Source: Aquipuribacter sp042466345
GTDB taxonomy: Bacteria; Actinomycetota; Actinomycetes; Actinomycetales; JBBAYJ01
Direction: 5' to 3'
Assembly: GCF_042466345.1 (NCBI RefSeq)
Contig: NZ_JAXHCD010000001.1
Span: forward strand, 3,286,001 to 3,350,000
DNA length: 64,000 bases
Positions within the stretch are counted from its first letter, which is position 1. Every line of letters begins with the position of its first letter. This document shows positions 53,989 through 63,725 of the stretch, one piece after another. Under the pieces are notes generated by a model. That model was given only the letters and a program-made list of their open reading frames with translations, did no database searches and was not told the origin of the DNA. Both the position numbers and the translations under genes were made by a program.

Positions 53989-55593
53989 TCAGCGGCGCCG
54001 CAGCAGGGCCAGGAACATGCCGTCGGTGCCGTGGGCGTGGGGCCACAGCTGCACCGACGTGCCGGCGGCGGCGCCGGTCACCGGACGACCCACGGCCGCG
54101 TCGAGGACCTCGGCCGTGGGCAGCAGCTCGACCTCGACGCCCTGCTTGCGCGCGGCGCGGACGGCGTCCTCGACCACCACGGTGGTCTCGGCCAGGTGCG
54201 GGGAGCAGGTGACGTAGGCGACGACCCCGCCGGGACGCGCCGCCTGCAGGCCCGAGGCCAGCAGCGACCGCTGCAGCTGGGCCAGCCCGGCCAGGTCACC
54301 CGGTGTGCGGCGCCAGCGGGCCTCGGGCCGCCGGCGCAGCGCCCCGAGCCCGGTGCAGGGGGCGTCCACCAGCACCCGGTCGTAGCCGCCGGGCTCGTCC
54401 TCGCCGACCTCGCGGCCGTCACCGGTGCGGACCTGCCACACCCGCTCGGCCCCGCGGACGGCCTGCTCGACCAGCCGGGTCCGGTGCTCGGCCAGCTCCA
54501 CGGCCACGCCGGTGGCGCCGTCCCGCATCGCCAGCGCCGACAGCAGGGACGACTTGCCACCGGGGCCGGCGCAGAGGTCGAGCCACCGCTCCCCCGACCG
54601 GCCGGGGTCCGGCTCGCGGACGTCGCGCGGCTCGTCGTCGTCCAGGCCGGCCCCGACCAGGGCGGCCGCGACCAGCTGGCTGCCCTCGTCCTGCACCCGG
54701 GCCCGGGAGTCGCGGACGGCACGCAGACCGCCCGGCGAGCCGGCCGCCATGGTCACGGCGAAGGGCGACCAGGCGCCGGCCGAGCCGCCGTCGGCCAGCA
54801 GGTCGGCGACCTCGATCAACCCCGGACGGGCCAGCAGGCTGACGTCCGCGGGGGCGTTGTCGGCGGCCAGCAGGTCCTCGAGCTCCTCGGCGGCGCGGCC
54901 GTGGCCGACCAGGGCCTGGCGCAGCGCCCGCACGATCCACTGCGGGTGGGAGTGGCGGGTGGCCAGCGTGGCGTCGCGGTCCTCGCCGTCGGCCGGGGCG
55001 ATCTCGTCCAGCCAGCCGGCCAGGTCCTTGTCGGTGATCTTGCGCAGGCAGGCGTTGACCAGCCCGGATGAACCGATGCCGAGCTCCTGCCGGGCCAGCC
55101 CCACGGTGGAGGCCACCGCGGCGTGGTCGGGCACCCGCATGCTCAGCAGCTGGTGGGCACCGAGACGGAGCACGTCCAGCGTGGGCGGGTCGAGCTTGTC
55201 GAGGGGCCGGTCCACCACCCGGGCCAGGACCTGGTCGTACAGGCCCTGAAGCCGCAAGGTGCCGTAGGTGAGCTCGGTGGCGAAGGCCGCGTCACGGCCC
55301 ACCAGCCCCTCCCGGCTCAGGGCGCCGGGCAGGACCAGGTTGGCGTACGCGTCGTCCTGACCCACCTGGCGCAGCACGCGGAAGGCCACGGTGCGCGGGG
55401 CGTCGGAGCCCCGCAGCCGCTCCCGCGCGGGGGCGCGGCCGGCCCGGTCGGGACCGCCGCCGTCGCGGCGGGGGCCCGGGGGGCCGCCGCGCCGGGGTGC
55501 GCCGGTGCCGTCGGGACGCCCCCGGTCGGGACGCCCCCGGTCGGGGCGGTCGGGGCGCTCGGATCGGTCGGGTCGGTCGGGGCGCTCAGGCAT
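53989..55593 (-). CDS. rsmB: 16S rRNA (cytosine967-C5)-methyltransferase-like protein RsmB
   Basis: A 534-residue protein. A basic, disordered N-terminal tail (about 60 residues of RPDR/GRPD repeats) precedes a NusB-like domain (AFRVLRQVGQDDAYANLV) and a SAM methyltransferase domain. The SAM site reads DLCAGPGGKSS, and the two catalytic cysteines lie in DAPCTGLG and VTCSPH. It methylates C967 of 16S rRNA in E. coli; this is inferred here. The start overlaps fmt by 8 nt. Confidence 0.94.
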   Translation of the reverse strand: MPERPDRPDRSERPDRPDRGRPDRGRPDGTGAPRRGGPPGPRRDGGGPDRAGRAPARERLRGSDAPRTVAFRVLRQVGQDDAYANLVLPGALSREGLVGRDAAFATELTYGTLRLQGLYDQVLARVVDRPLDKLDPPTLDVLRLGAHQLLSMRVPDHAAVASTVGLARQELGIGSSGLVNACLRKITDKDLAGWLDEIAPADGEDRDATLATRHSHPQWIVRALRQALVGHGRAAEELEDLLAADNAPADVSLLARPGLIEVADLLADGGSAGAWSPFAVTMAAGSPGGLRAVRDSRARVQDEGSQLVAAALVGAGLDDDEPRDVREPDPGRSGERWLDLCAGPGGKSSLLSALAMRDGATGVAVELAEHRTRLVEQAVRGAERVWQVRTGDGREVGEDEPGGYDRVLVDAPCTGLGALRRRPEARWRRTPGDLAGLAQLQRSLLASGLQAARPGGVVAYVTCSPHLAETTVVVEDAVRAARKQGVEVELLPTAEVLDAAVGRPVTGAAAGTSVQLWPHAHGTDGMFLALLRRR

Positions 55594-56554
55594 GGGGGTC
55601 CTCGTCGGTGGTCGTGGCTGCGGGCTCCCCCAGGACGGTCTCCGGGCCCGGACGGGCCCCGCGGGCCCAGTCCCCCGCCGGCATGGCCCGCTTGCCCTCC
55701 GGCTGGACGGTGCTCAGCCGCACCGGGACCGTGCCGGTCCCGACCAGCACCTCGCCGTCGGCGACCCGGACCCGCCCCGGCGCCAGCGGCTCGGCCGTCG
55801 CCTCGACCGGGACCACCGGGCCGAGCTTGAGCCGGCGTCCCTGCAGCGTGGTCCACGCGCCCGGCGCCGGCGTGCAGCCCCGGACCAGGCGGTCGACCGC
55901 GACCGCCGGCCGGGTCAGGTCGACGCGGGCGTCCTGCACCCCGATCTTGGGCGCCAGGCTGGCCCCGTCCGCAGGCTGCGGCACCGGCTCGACGGCGCCG
56001 TCCTCGAGCGCGTCCACCACCTGCACCAGCAGCTGGGCCCCGGCGGTGGCCAGCCGGTCGAGCACGTCACCGGCGGTGTCGTCGGGGCGCAGCCGCTCGG
56101 TCATCGTGGCCAGCACCGGGCCGGTGTCCATGCCCTCGTCCAGCCGGAACACGGTGACGCCGCTGATGTCGTCCCCGACCATGATGGCGTGCTGGACCGG
56201 GGCGGCGCCGCGCCAGGCCGGCAGCAGCGAGAAGTGCAGGTTGACCCAGCCGTGGGTGGGCACGTCCAGCGCCCCCCGCGGCACCAGCGCGCCGTAGGCG
56301 ACGACGGGCACGCAGTCGGGTCGCAGGTCGGCCAGGGCGGCCTGGAACTCCGGCTCGCGGGGGTGCCGCGGGGCCAGCACGGGGACGCCGTGGGACTCGG
56401 CGAGCACCCGGACCGGGCTGGGCCGGGAGCGGCGGCCGCGCCCGGCCGCGGCGTCGGGCCGGGTGACGACGCCGACGACGTCGTGCCGAGAGGCCAGCAG
56501 GGCGGCCAGGCTGGGGACCGCGACCTCGGGGGTGCCGGCGAGGACGAGCCTCAC
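55586..56554 (-). CDS. fmt: Methionyl-tRNA formyltransferase
   Basis: A 322-residue enzyme. Asn 105, His 107 and Asp 143 form the catalytic set (WVNLHFSLLPAWRGAAP and DEGMDTG). The N-terminal LVLAGTPEVAVPSL is typical. It formylates Met-tRNA for initiation. The GTG follows the def stop with no gap, so def and fmt are made together. The C-terminus is rich in Glu/Pro/Thr. Confidence 0.97.
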   Translation of the reverse strand: MRLVLAGTPEVAVPSLAALLASRHDVVGVVTRPDAAAGRGRRSRPSPVRVLAESHGVPVLAPRHPREPEFQAALADLRPDCVPVVAYGALVPRGALDVPTHGWVNLHFSLLPAWRGAAPVQHAIMVGDDISGVTVFRLDEGMDTGPVLATMTERLRPDDTAGDVLDRLATAGAQLLVQVVDALEDGAVEPVPQPADGASLAPKIGVQDARVDLTRPAVAVDRLVRGCTPAPGAWTTLQGRRLKLGPVVPVEATAEPLAPGRVRVADGEVLVGTGTVPVRLSTVQPEGKRAMPAGDWARGARPGPETVLGEPAATTTDEDPHA

Positions 56555-57100
56555 TCAGCGCGCCGCACCGAAGGTGGAGTGGGGGCTCACGCGCACGGTC
56601 GGCGCCTGCAGCCCGGCCCACTCGGCCTCGCGGATCATCCGCATGGCCTGCTTCTTCTGCTCGCGGTCCAGCCGGTCGATGAACAGGATCCCGTCCAGGT
56701 GGTCCGTCTCGTGCTGCACGGCCCGGGCCAGCAGCGCCGAGCCCTCGACCGTGACGGGCTCGCCGTGCATGCTCCAGCCCTTGGCCACGACCCGCATGGC
56801 GCGGGGGGTGTCGGCGTAGATGCCGGGGAAGGACAGGCAGCCCTCCTCGCCCTCCTGCATCTCGTCGGACAGGTCCAGCGACGGGTTGACCAGGTGGCCG
56901 AGCTCGTCGTCGACGTACCAGGTGAACACCCGCAGCCCGACCCCGATCTGGGGCGCCGCGAGCCCGGCGCCGGGCGCCTCGAGCATGGTGTCCTCGAGGT
57001 CCTTGACCAGCTGCCGGAGCTCCTTGTCGAACGTGGTGACCTCGACCGCGGGGGTCCGCAGCACGGGGTCGCCGAAGAGCCGGATGTTCTTGAGCGCCAT
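56555..57100 (-). CDS. def: Peptide deformylase
   Basis: A 181-residue type I enzyme. Motif 1 is GAGLAAPQIG, motif 2 EGCLSFPG with the metal ligand Cys 88, motif 3 QHETDHLDG with His 130, Glu 131 and His 134. It removes the N-formyl group from new proteins. The -10 box TACACT lies 7 nt before the ATG, so it begins a leaderless transcript covering def, fmt, rsmB and rpe. Confidence 0.97.
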   Translation of the reverse strand: MALKNIRLFGDPVLRTPAVEVTTFDKELRQLVKDLEDTMLEAPGAGLAAPQIGVGLRVFTWYVDDELGHLVNPSLDLSDEMQEGEEGCLSFPGIYADTPRAMRVVAKGWSMHGEPVTVEGSALLARAVQHETDHLDGILFIDRLDREQKKQAMRMIREAEWAGLQAPTVRVSPHSTFGAAR

Positions 57101-57107
57101 GGCGTCC

Positions 57108-57113
57108 AGTGTA
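57108..57113 (-). promoter_or_regulatory. -10 box of def, leaderless
   Basis: TACACT (minus strand) ends 7 nt before the ATG at 57100. No ribosome-binding sequence lies between. Confidence 0.45.
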
Positions 57114-57197
57114 GGAGCGCCACGACCCCGCCCCCGTCGCCTGCCGTCGTGACGCGACCGCACCGAGGCCTCGGACCTCGTCGCGCCGTGCCCGGGC

Positions 57198-58214
57198 TCA
57201 CGCCTCGCCGAGAAGGGCAGCGGACAGCTCGGTCGTACTGGGCACGATGTCCCGGACCGGCTGTGGCAGGGCCTCGTAGGACGCGACGGCCATGGGAGCC
57301 GTGCTGCCGGCCAACGAGTACCTGACCACCCGGTCGTTCCGCCCCCCGCACAGCAGGATGCCCACGGTCTCGGCGTGCTGGGCCGGCCGACGCAGGTTGT
57401 CCTCGACCCAGGCGACGTAGAAGCCGAGCTGTCCGGCGTGCTGCGGCGCGAACGTGCCGGTCTTGAGCTCGACCACGACGAACCGGGACTGAGCCCAGTT
57501 GAAGAACAGCAGGTCGATGTGGAAGTCGTCGCCGTCCACCTCGAAGTGCCACTGCCGCCCGACGAACGCGAAGCCGTGGCCGAGCTCGAGCAGGAACGCC
57601 TGCAACCGGTCCATCAAGGCCGTCTCGAGCTCACGCTCCCCGGCCCGGCCGGCCAGGTCCAGGAAGTCGAAGACGTACGGGTCCCGGAGCATCTGCTGGG
57701 CCAGGTCGGTGTCCGCGGCGGGCAGCCGGTCCTCGAAGTTGGAGGGAGCCGCACCGGCCCGCTGGTGCAACCGAGCCTTGATCTGGTGCGCGAGGACATC
57801 ACGCGACCAGCCGTGCTGCACGGCCGCTGCGGCGTACCAGTCCCGCTCCCGGGGCCCGTCGATCTTGTCGAGCAGCACCGTCACATGGCCCCACGGCAGT
57901 AGTGCAACGCCCTGCTGCACTTTCTCCAGGTCCTCGTACTCCGCGGCCAGGCTGCGCATGTAGAACAGGTTCCGACGCGACAGCCCTCGCATCCCCGGGA
58001 ACTCGACCCTCAGATCGACCGAGAGCCGCTCGACGACCTTGCTCCCCCATCCCTCCTCGACGCGCCGGTCGAGGATCAACCGGCCGAGCCGCCAGTAGAG
58101 GGACACCAGCTCGGTGCTGGCGGCCCGGGTCGCCCGGATGCGGGAGGTGCGGACCTCGGACTTCACCTGCTCCAGCAGGTCCCCGTAGCCGGCAGGGAAG
58201 ACTTCGTCACGCAT
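57198..58214 (-). CDS. PDDEXK nuclease-domain protein, YhcG/DUF1016 family
   Basis: A 338-residue protein. DUF1016 N-terminal helices cover about 10-150 (SLYWRLGRLI, FPGMRGLSRRNLFYMR). The C-terminal nuclease domain has the restriction-like motif: Asp 234 in FHIDLLFF, then Glu 249 and Lys 251 in VVVELKTG. Such proteins act on nucleic acids and occur in accessory regions, often near restriction or mobile genes; the cellular role is poorly known. It sits between def and priA, genes otherwise adjacent in many actinobacteria, which suggests insertion. Confidence 0.9.
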   Translation of the reverse strand: MRDEVFPAGYGDLLEQVKSEVRTSRIRATRAASTELVSLYWRLGRLILDRRVEEGWGSKVVERLSVDLRVEFPGMRGLSRRNLFYMRSLAAEYEDLEKVQQGVALLPWGHVTVLLDKIDGPRERDWYAAAAVQHGWSRDVLAHQIKARLHQRAGAAPSNFEDRLPAADTDLAQQMLRDPYVFDFLDLAGRAGERELETALMDRLQAFLLELGHGFAFVGRQWHFEVDGDDFHIDLLFFNWAQSRFVVVELKTGTFAPQHAGQLGFYVAWVEDNLRRPAQHAETVGILLCGGRNDRVVRYSLAGSTAPMAVASYEALPQPVRDIVPSTTELSAALLGEA

Positions 58215-58254
58215 GTCCTGACGGTACGAGGACGGGTGGACACAACCGACGGCC

Positions 58255-58905
58255 TCAGCCCGCCGAGCAGCGCCCTCGAATCGTCGCCACGCCGGGCCCC
58301 GTCAGGTCGTCGCAGCAGACCTCCCGGCCCGCCATGGCCATGGTCAGCGCGAGGGTCGTGCCGCGGACCAGCGGGCCGTCACCGGTGGCGAAGGGGCCGT
58401 CCGTGGCCTCCAGCCGGAGCCCGCCGGCGTTGCTGAGGCCCGGGACGGTGAAGTCCCGGCTGGCGACGAAACGAGCCACCTCGGTAACCGTCTCGACGGG
58501 CGGCCTGCGGGGCAGACCGAGTGGGCGGCGGACGTCCTGGGCGTGGACCACGACCTCGCCCAGCCATGCGGCCGTGTCACTCGTGGGACCGGTGGAGCTC
58601 GTGACCACACGGCGGAAGCGCGACAGCGTCTCCGCCGGGGTGGCGCCCCGGTGCTCGACCATCCGGCGCTGGTTGTGCCGGTCGGTGTCGAACCGGGCCC
58701 CGACGACGCTCACCAGCCACCGCAGCCGCCCGACGGAGGCCGCCGCGGTCAGGTGGGCGACGACGTCCTCGACGGTCCACCCCTCGCACAGCGACGGGTG
58801 GACCCACTGCGCCTCGTCGAGGCCGGCGAGGTCGTCGGCCAGGGCGGCGCGCTCGACGTGGGTGGCGGCCCAGAGGCTGCGGCGGGCGGCGGTCGAGCTG
58901 GTCAT
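58255..58905 (-). CDS. Maleylpyruvate isomerase-family mycothiol-dependent enzyme
   Basis: A 216-residue DinB-like four-helix protein. The metal site is His 51 (VVAHLTA), Glu 117 and His 121 (WLGEVVVHAQDV). The N-terminal LCEGWTVEDVVAHL is a family block. Homologues use mycothiol to isomerise or detoxify substrates; the substrate here is unknown. GGAGG precedes the ATG. It points to a mycothiol-making actinobacterium. Confidence 0.88.
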   Translation of the reverse strand: MTSSTAARRSLWAATHVERAALADDLAGLDEAQWVHPSLCEGWTVEDVVAHLTAAASVGRLRWLVSVVGARFDTDRHNQRRMVEHRGATPAETLSRFRRVVTSSTGPTSDTAAWLGEVVVHAQDVRRPLGLPRRPPVETVTEVARFVASRDFTVPGLSNAGGLRLEATDGPFATGDGPLVRGTTLALTMAMAGREVCCDDLTGPGVATIRGRCSAG

Positions 58906-58981
58906 GGGTCCTCCGGTGCGGGGGTGCGGTCGCTGACGGAGGGTCGACCGGGGTCGGGAACGCGAGTCATCGGTCCGCCCG

Positions 58982-59050
58982 CCGCAATCGGTCCAGGTCG
59001 TGCGCGTCGCCCCGTCCGCCGCAGTCAGTCCAGGTCGTGCGGGTCGACCC
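58982..59050. repeat. Direct repeat copying the 3' end of priA
   Basis: About 31 bases at 58982-59012 repeat 59019-59049 with four mismatches and a fixed offset of 37 bp. The second copy contains the priA stop and its last codons; the first, downstream on the minus strand, has lost the stop (TCG for TCA). This looks like a small tandem duplication of the gene end. Confidence 0.65.
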
Positions 59051-61166
59051 GGACGACGAGCCGTCCGGGCGCCTTGGCGGCGGACCGGCCGGCCAGCAGG
59101 TCCTTGACCGCGCCGACCACGACGTCCGCGGGCCCGGTGAGCAGCAGCTGCCAGCCCTCCCCGTCCTCGGTGGGCGCGGGCCCGAGCACGGTCGGCCGCG
59201 CGGTCGCCGGACCGGCCGACGCCGCGACGGGGTCCGGCAGCAGCGTGCTCTCGCCCCGCAGGTCGGCGGCCACGTCGGCCAGCACGTGCTCGGTCGACAG
59301 CAGCCGCGCCACCGTCCGGGCCGGGGGCAGGCCCACCTCGGTGCGCTCGTCGCACAGCCGCTCCGCCAGGGCCTCCGGGGCGTCCTGGACCAGGGCCTGG
59401 ACCACCCGGTGACCGGGGTCGGCCACCACGACCAGGCGGCCGTCGGCGTCGGCCGGGCGGACCAGGGCCGCGACGGCCAGCCAGCGGCGCAGCGTCTCCT
59501 CCTCCACCGCCAGCCCCCGGCGCGACAGCGCCAGGTCGCCGTCCAGGACGAGGGCCGCGGCGTAGCCGTCCACGGCCGGCGGCTCGGTGCCGGGGGTCGC
59601 CACCACCAGGCGCGGCGTGCCGGGGACCGCCGCGCTGCGCTGGCCGGCACGGCTGAGCGTGACCGGCACCCCGGGGAAGGCGCGGCCGAGCTCCTCCGCG
59701 GAGCGGGTGGCGCCGACCACCCCGGCCCGCACCTGGGTGCCGCTGCACTCCGGGCACACCCAGGCGTCGTCGTGACGGGTGCACCAGCGGCAGGCGAGCT
59801 CGCCGGACGCGCCGACGACGGCCAGCGGGCCCGAGCAGCGGCGGCAGCGCACGGCGTGCCGGCAGCGACGGCACTGCAGCGCGCTCGCCCAGCCGGTGCG
59901 CGGCACGGACACCAGCACCGGCCCAACCCGCAGCGCCTCGGCCATCACCCGGTGGGCGAGGCGCGGGACGCGGGCGTGCACCTCCAGCGGGTCGGCCGGG
60001 TCGGGCACGACGACGCGGGGCGCGGCCCGGCGACGGGCGGCCCGGTCGGGGGCGACGTCCTTGACCCGACCCGTACGGACCCACCACTGGCTGCGGGCCG
60101 ACCGGGAGTGCGACACCAGCGCCAGGGCGGCCCCGGACCCCTCGGCCCGCAGCAGGGCCGCCAGCGCCGAGTCCCAGCCGGGGGCGTGCGGCTCGACGTG
60201 GCCGTCGTCGCCGTCGTCCCACACCAGGACCAGCCCGGGCCGCAGCACGGGCGCGAACACGGCCGACCGGGTGCCGACGACCACGCGGGCCCGACCCAGG
60301 CGCAGCCGCAGGAACGACCGCCAGCGGGCCGCCGGGCCCAGGCCGTGGTGCAGGGCGACGACGGGCAGGTCCGGGCCGAGCGCCTCGGCCAGCACGACCG
60401 TGCAGGCCTCGACGTCGACCACCTCGGGCAGCACGACCACGGCGTCCCGGCCGGAGTCGAGGGCGGCCCGGACGGCCGGGACGACCGCCGGCCACGGCTC
60501 GGCGTCCAGCGGCAGCCGGACCGCGGCGCGGGGGCCCTCCCCGGCGCGCACCCGCTGCAGGAACGCGGGCCCGGCCACGCACGACGCCCAGGGGCCCGGG
60601 TCAGGGTCGTCGGCCTGCGGCTCCTCGGCCCCCGCCTCGTCGGCCCCCGGCTCCTCGGCCACCGGCTCCTCGGCCACCGCCTCGTCGAGCACCGCCTCGT
60701 CGAGCACCGCCTCGTCGGGCACCGGCTCGTCGGCCAGCAGCAGCCGCTCGGCCGCGGCGTGCCGGGGCGGGACGGCCGCCCGCAGCACGTCGGCCAGCGT
60801 GCCCGCGGTGGCGTCCGCCACCGCCCGGGCCAGCGTGGCCACCTCGGCCGTGAGCGGCGGGTGCGGCGTCACGACCCGGCGCACCGGCCGAAGCCCCGAG
60901 CCGTCCCCCTCCCCGACCGCGAGCACCCAGCCGTCCTCGGTGCGCCCGGCGAACGGCACCACCACCCGCGCCCCGGGGCGCACCTGGTCGACCAGGGCGG
61001 GCGGGACGGCGTAGGAGAACGGGTGGTCCAGGTGGGCCAGCGGCACGTCGACCACGACCGAGGCGACCGGGCCCCCGGCGTCCGGGGCGGGCGGGCCCGA
61101 CCGCGAGCCCGCTCGCCGCCTCGGCGCAGGGCCGAACAGGGCCTGCTGCGCGGCCGGCCCGCTCAC
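59025..61166 (-). CDS. priA: Primosomal protein N' (PriA), Walker A degenerate
   Basis: A 713-residue PriA homologue from GTG 61166. The N-terminal DNA-binding domain starts VDVPLAHLDHPFSYAVP. The Walker A region reads ALDSGRDAVVVLP with no GKT, and the DEAH box is WDDGDDGH. Actinobacterial PriA proteins often lack helicase motifs. The zinc region keeps its cysteines (CRRCRHAVRCRRC and CRWC, CPEC). Residues about 145-185 form an acidic repeat region (DEAVLDEAVLDEAV, AEEPVAEEPGADEAG). It starts 19 bp after metK on the same strand. Confidence 0.93.
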   Translation of the reverse strand: MSGPAAQQALFGPAPRRRAGSRSGPPAPDAGGPVASVVVDVPLAHLDHPFSYAVPPALVDQVRPGARVVVPFAGRTEDGWVLAVGEGDGSGLRPVRRVVTPHPPLTAEVATLARAVADATAGTLADVLRAAVPPRHAAAERLLLADEPVPDEAVLDEAVLDEAVAEEPVAEEPGADEAGAEEPQADDPDPGPWASCVAGPAFLQRVRAGEGPRAAVRLPLDAEPWPAVVPAVRAALDSGRDAVVVLPEVVDVEACTVVLAEALGPDLPVVALHHGLGPAARWRSFLRLRLGRARVVVGTRSAVFAPVLRPGLVLVWDDGDDGHVEPHAPGWDSALAALLRAEGSGAALALVSHSRSARSQWWVRTGRVKDVAPDRAARRRAAPRVVVPDPADPLEVHARVPRLAHRVMAEALRVGPVLVSVPRTGWASALQCRRCRHAVRCRRCSGPLAVVGASGELACRWCTRHDDAWVCPECSGTQVRAGVVGATRSAEELGRAFPGVPVTLSRAGQRSAAVPGTPRLVVATPGTEPPAVDGYAAALVLDGDLALSRRGLAVEEETLRRWLAVAALVRPADADGRLVVVADPGHRVVQALVQDAPEALAERLCDERTEVGLPPARTVARLLSTEHVLADVAADLRGESTLLPDPVAASAGPATARPTVLGPAPTEDGEGWQLLLTGPADVVVGAVKDLLAGRSAAKAPGRLVVRVDPHDLD

Positions 61167-61185
61167 CCGCGCCGGTGGTCGCGGC

Positions 61186-62379
<1,194 letters not shown>

Positions 62380-62451
62380 CAGGTCTCCCACGGGTGGCAC
62401 CGTCGAGGGTGCGCATCTGGTGCTGGACGGCGCCGGCTCACCCGGCCTCGC

Positions 62452-63720
62452 TCACCCTAGAGGGTGGCGATCGGTCCGACCGGCGGTACCGGCCAACCGG
62501 TGGACGAGGGCGTCCAGGACGGTCTCGGCCACGGCGCGCTTGTCGGTCGTGCCCGTGGCCGCGACCTCGGTCGCGGGCTGCCCGGCCCGGCCCGGGGCCA
62601 GCACGTGCACCGCGTTCTGCTCGCTGCCGAACACGGCCCCGCCGGACACGTCGTTGACCACCAGCAGGTCGCAGCCCTTGCTGCGCAGCTTGGCCTCCGC
62701 GTGGTGGCGGACGTCGCCGCTGTCGTCACCGGTCTCGGCCGCGAAGCCGACCACGACCAGGCCGGGGTGCGGTCGGTCGTGGGCCACGGTGGCCAGCACG
62801 TCGACCGTGCGGACCAGGCGCAGCGTCGGGGCGTCGGTCCCGGCACCCTTCTTGATCTTGGTGCCGGAGACCGTGTCGGGCCGGTAGTCGGCCACCGCGG
62901 CCGCCATCACCAGGGCGTCGGCGTCGACGACGGCGGCCGTCACGGCCTCGAGCAGCTCCTGCGCCGAGCCGACGCGGGTCATCCGCACCCCCGACGGCAG
63001 GGCCGTCTCGACGTGCGCGGCGACGAGGTGCACCTCGGCGCCGCGGTCGCGGGCGGCCTCGGCCAGCGCCACGCCCTGCCGCCCGGAGGAGGCGTTGCCC
63101 AGGAAGCGCACGGGGTCCAGGGCCTCGCGCGTGCCCCCGGCGCTGACGACGACACGGCGCCCGGCGAGGTCGGCGGGACGTCCCGGCGCCGCCGTCCCGG
63201 CCAGGACGGCGCGGACGTGGCCCAGCAGGTCCTCCGGCTCGGGCAGCCGGCCCGGGCCGCTGTCGGAGCCCGTGAGCCGCCCGACCGCGGGGTCGACGAC
63301 GGTGACGCCGCGCTCGCGCAGCAGGGCCACGTTGGCGCGGGTGGCGGGGTGCTCCCACATCTCGGTGTGCATGGCCGGGGCCAGCAGCACCGGGCAGGTC
63401 ACCGTGAGCAGCGTGCTGGTGAGCAGGTCGTCGGCCAGGCCGTGGGCCGCGCGGGCCAGCAGGTCCGCGGTCGCCGGCGCCACCACGACCAGGTCGGCGC
63501 CGCGCCCGATCTGCACGTGCGGCACGTCGTGGGCGTCGGTCCAGACGTCGGTGGCCACGGGGTGGCCGGACAGCGCCGACCAGGTGGGCTCACCGACGAA
63601 GCGCAGCGCCGACGCGGTGGGCACGACCGTGACGTCGTGCCCGTCCGCGCGGAGCAGGCGCAGCAGGGTCGCGGCCTTGTAGGCCGCGATGCCCCCGCTG
63701 ACACCGAGGACGACCCGCAG
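62452..63720 (-). CDS. coaBC: Bifunctional phosphopantothenoylcysteine decarboxylase/synthase, CTG start
   Basis: A 422-residue protein if it starts at CTG 63720 (LRVVLGVSGGIAAYKAATLL). The N-terminal flavoprotein loop GVSGGIAAYK is essential and lies before any ATG or GTG; an internal GTG-like start would delete it. CoaC motif PAMHTEMW follows, and CoaB begins near GRRVVVSAGGTREALDPVR. GAGG lies 10 nt upstream. A CTG at 63729 overlapping the rpoZ stop is also possible. Product: 4'-phosphopantetheine from phosphopantothenate and cysteine. Confidence 0.9.
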   Translation of the reverse strand: MRVVLGVSGGIAAYKAATLLRLLRADGHDVTVVPTASALRFVGEPTWSALSGHPVATDVWTDAHDVPHVQIGRGADLVVVAPATADLLARAAHGLADDLLTSTLLTVTCPVLLAPAMHTEMWEHPATRANVALLRERGVTVVDPAVGRLTGSDSGPGRLPEPEDLLGHVRAVLAGTAAPGRPADLAGRRVVVSAGGTREALDPVRFLGNASSGRQGVALAEAARDRGAEVHLVAAHVETALPSGVRMTRVGSAQELLEAVTAAVVDADALVMAAAVADYRPDTVSGTKIKKGAGTDAPTLRLVRTVDVLATVAHDRPHPGLVVVGFAAETGDDSGDVRHHAEAKLRSKGCDLLVVNDVSGGAVFGSEQNAVHVLAPGRAGQPATEVAATGTTDKRAVAETVLDALVHRLAGTAGRTDRHPLG

Positions 63721-63725
63721 GGGTC

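Noticed and set aside
62380..62451. SAM riboswitch before metK
   Set aside because: Only 72 bp with no paired structure or known SAM-aptamer core that I can recognise.
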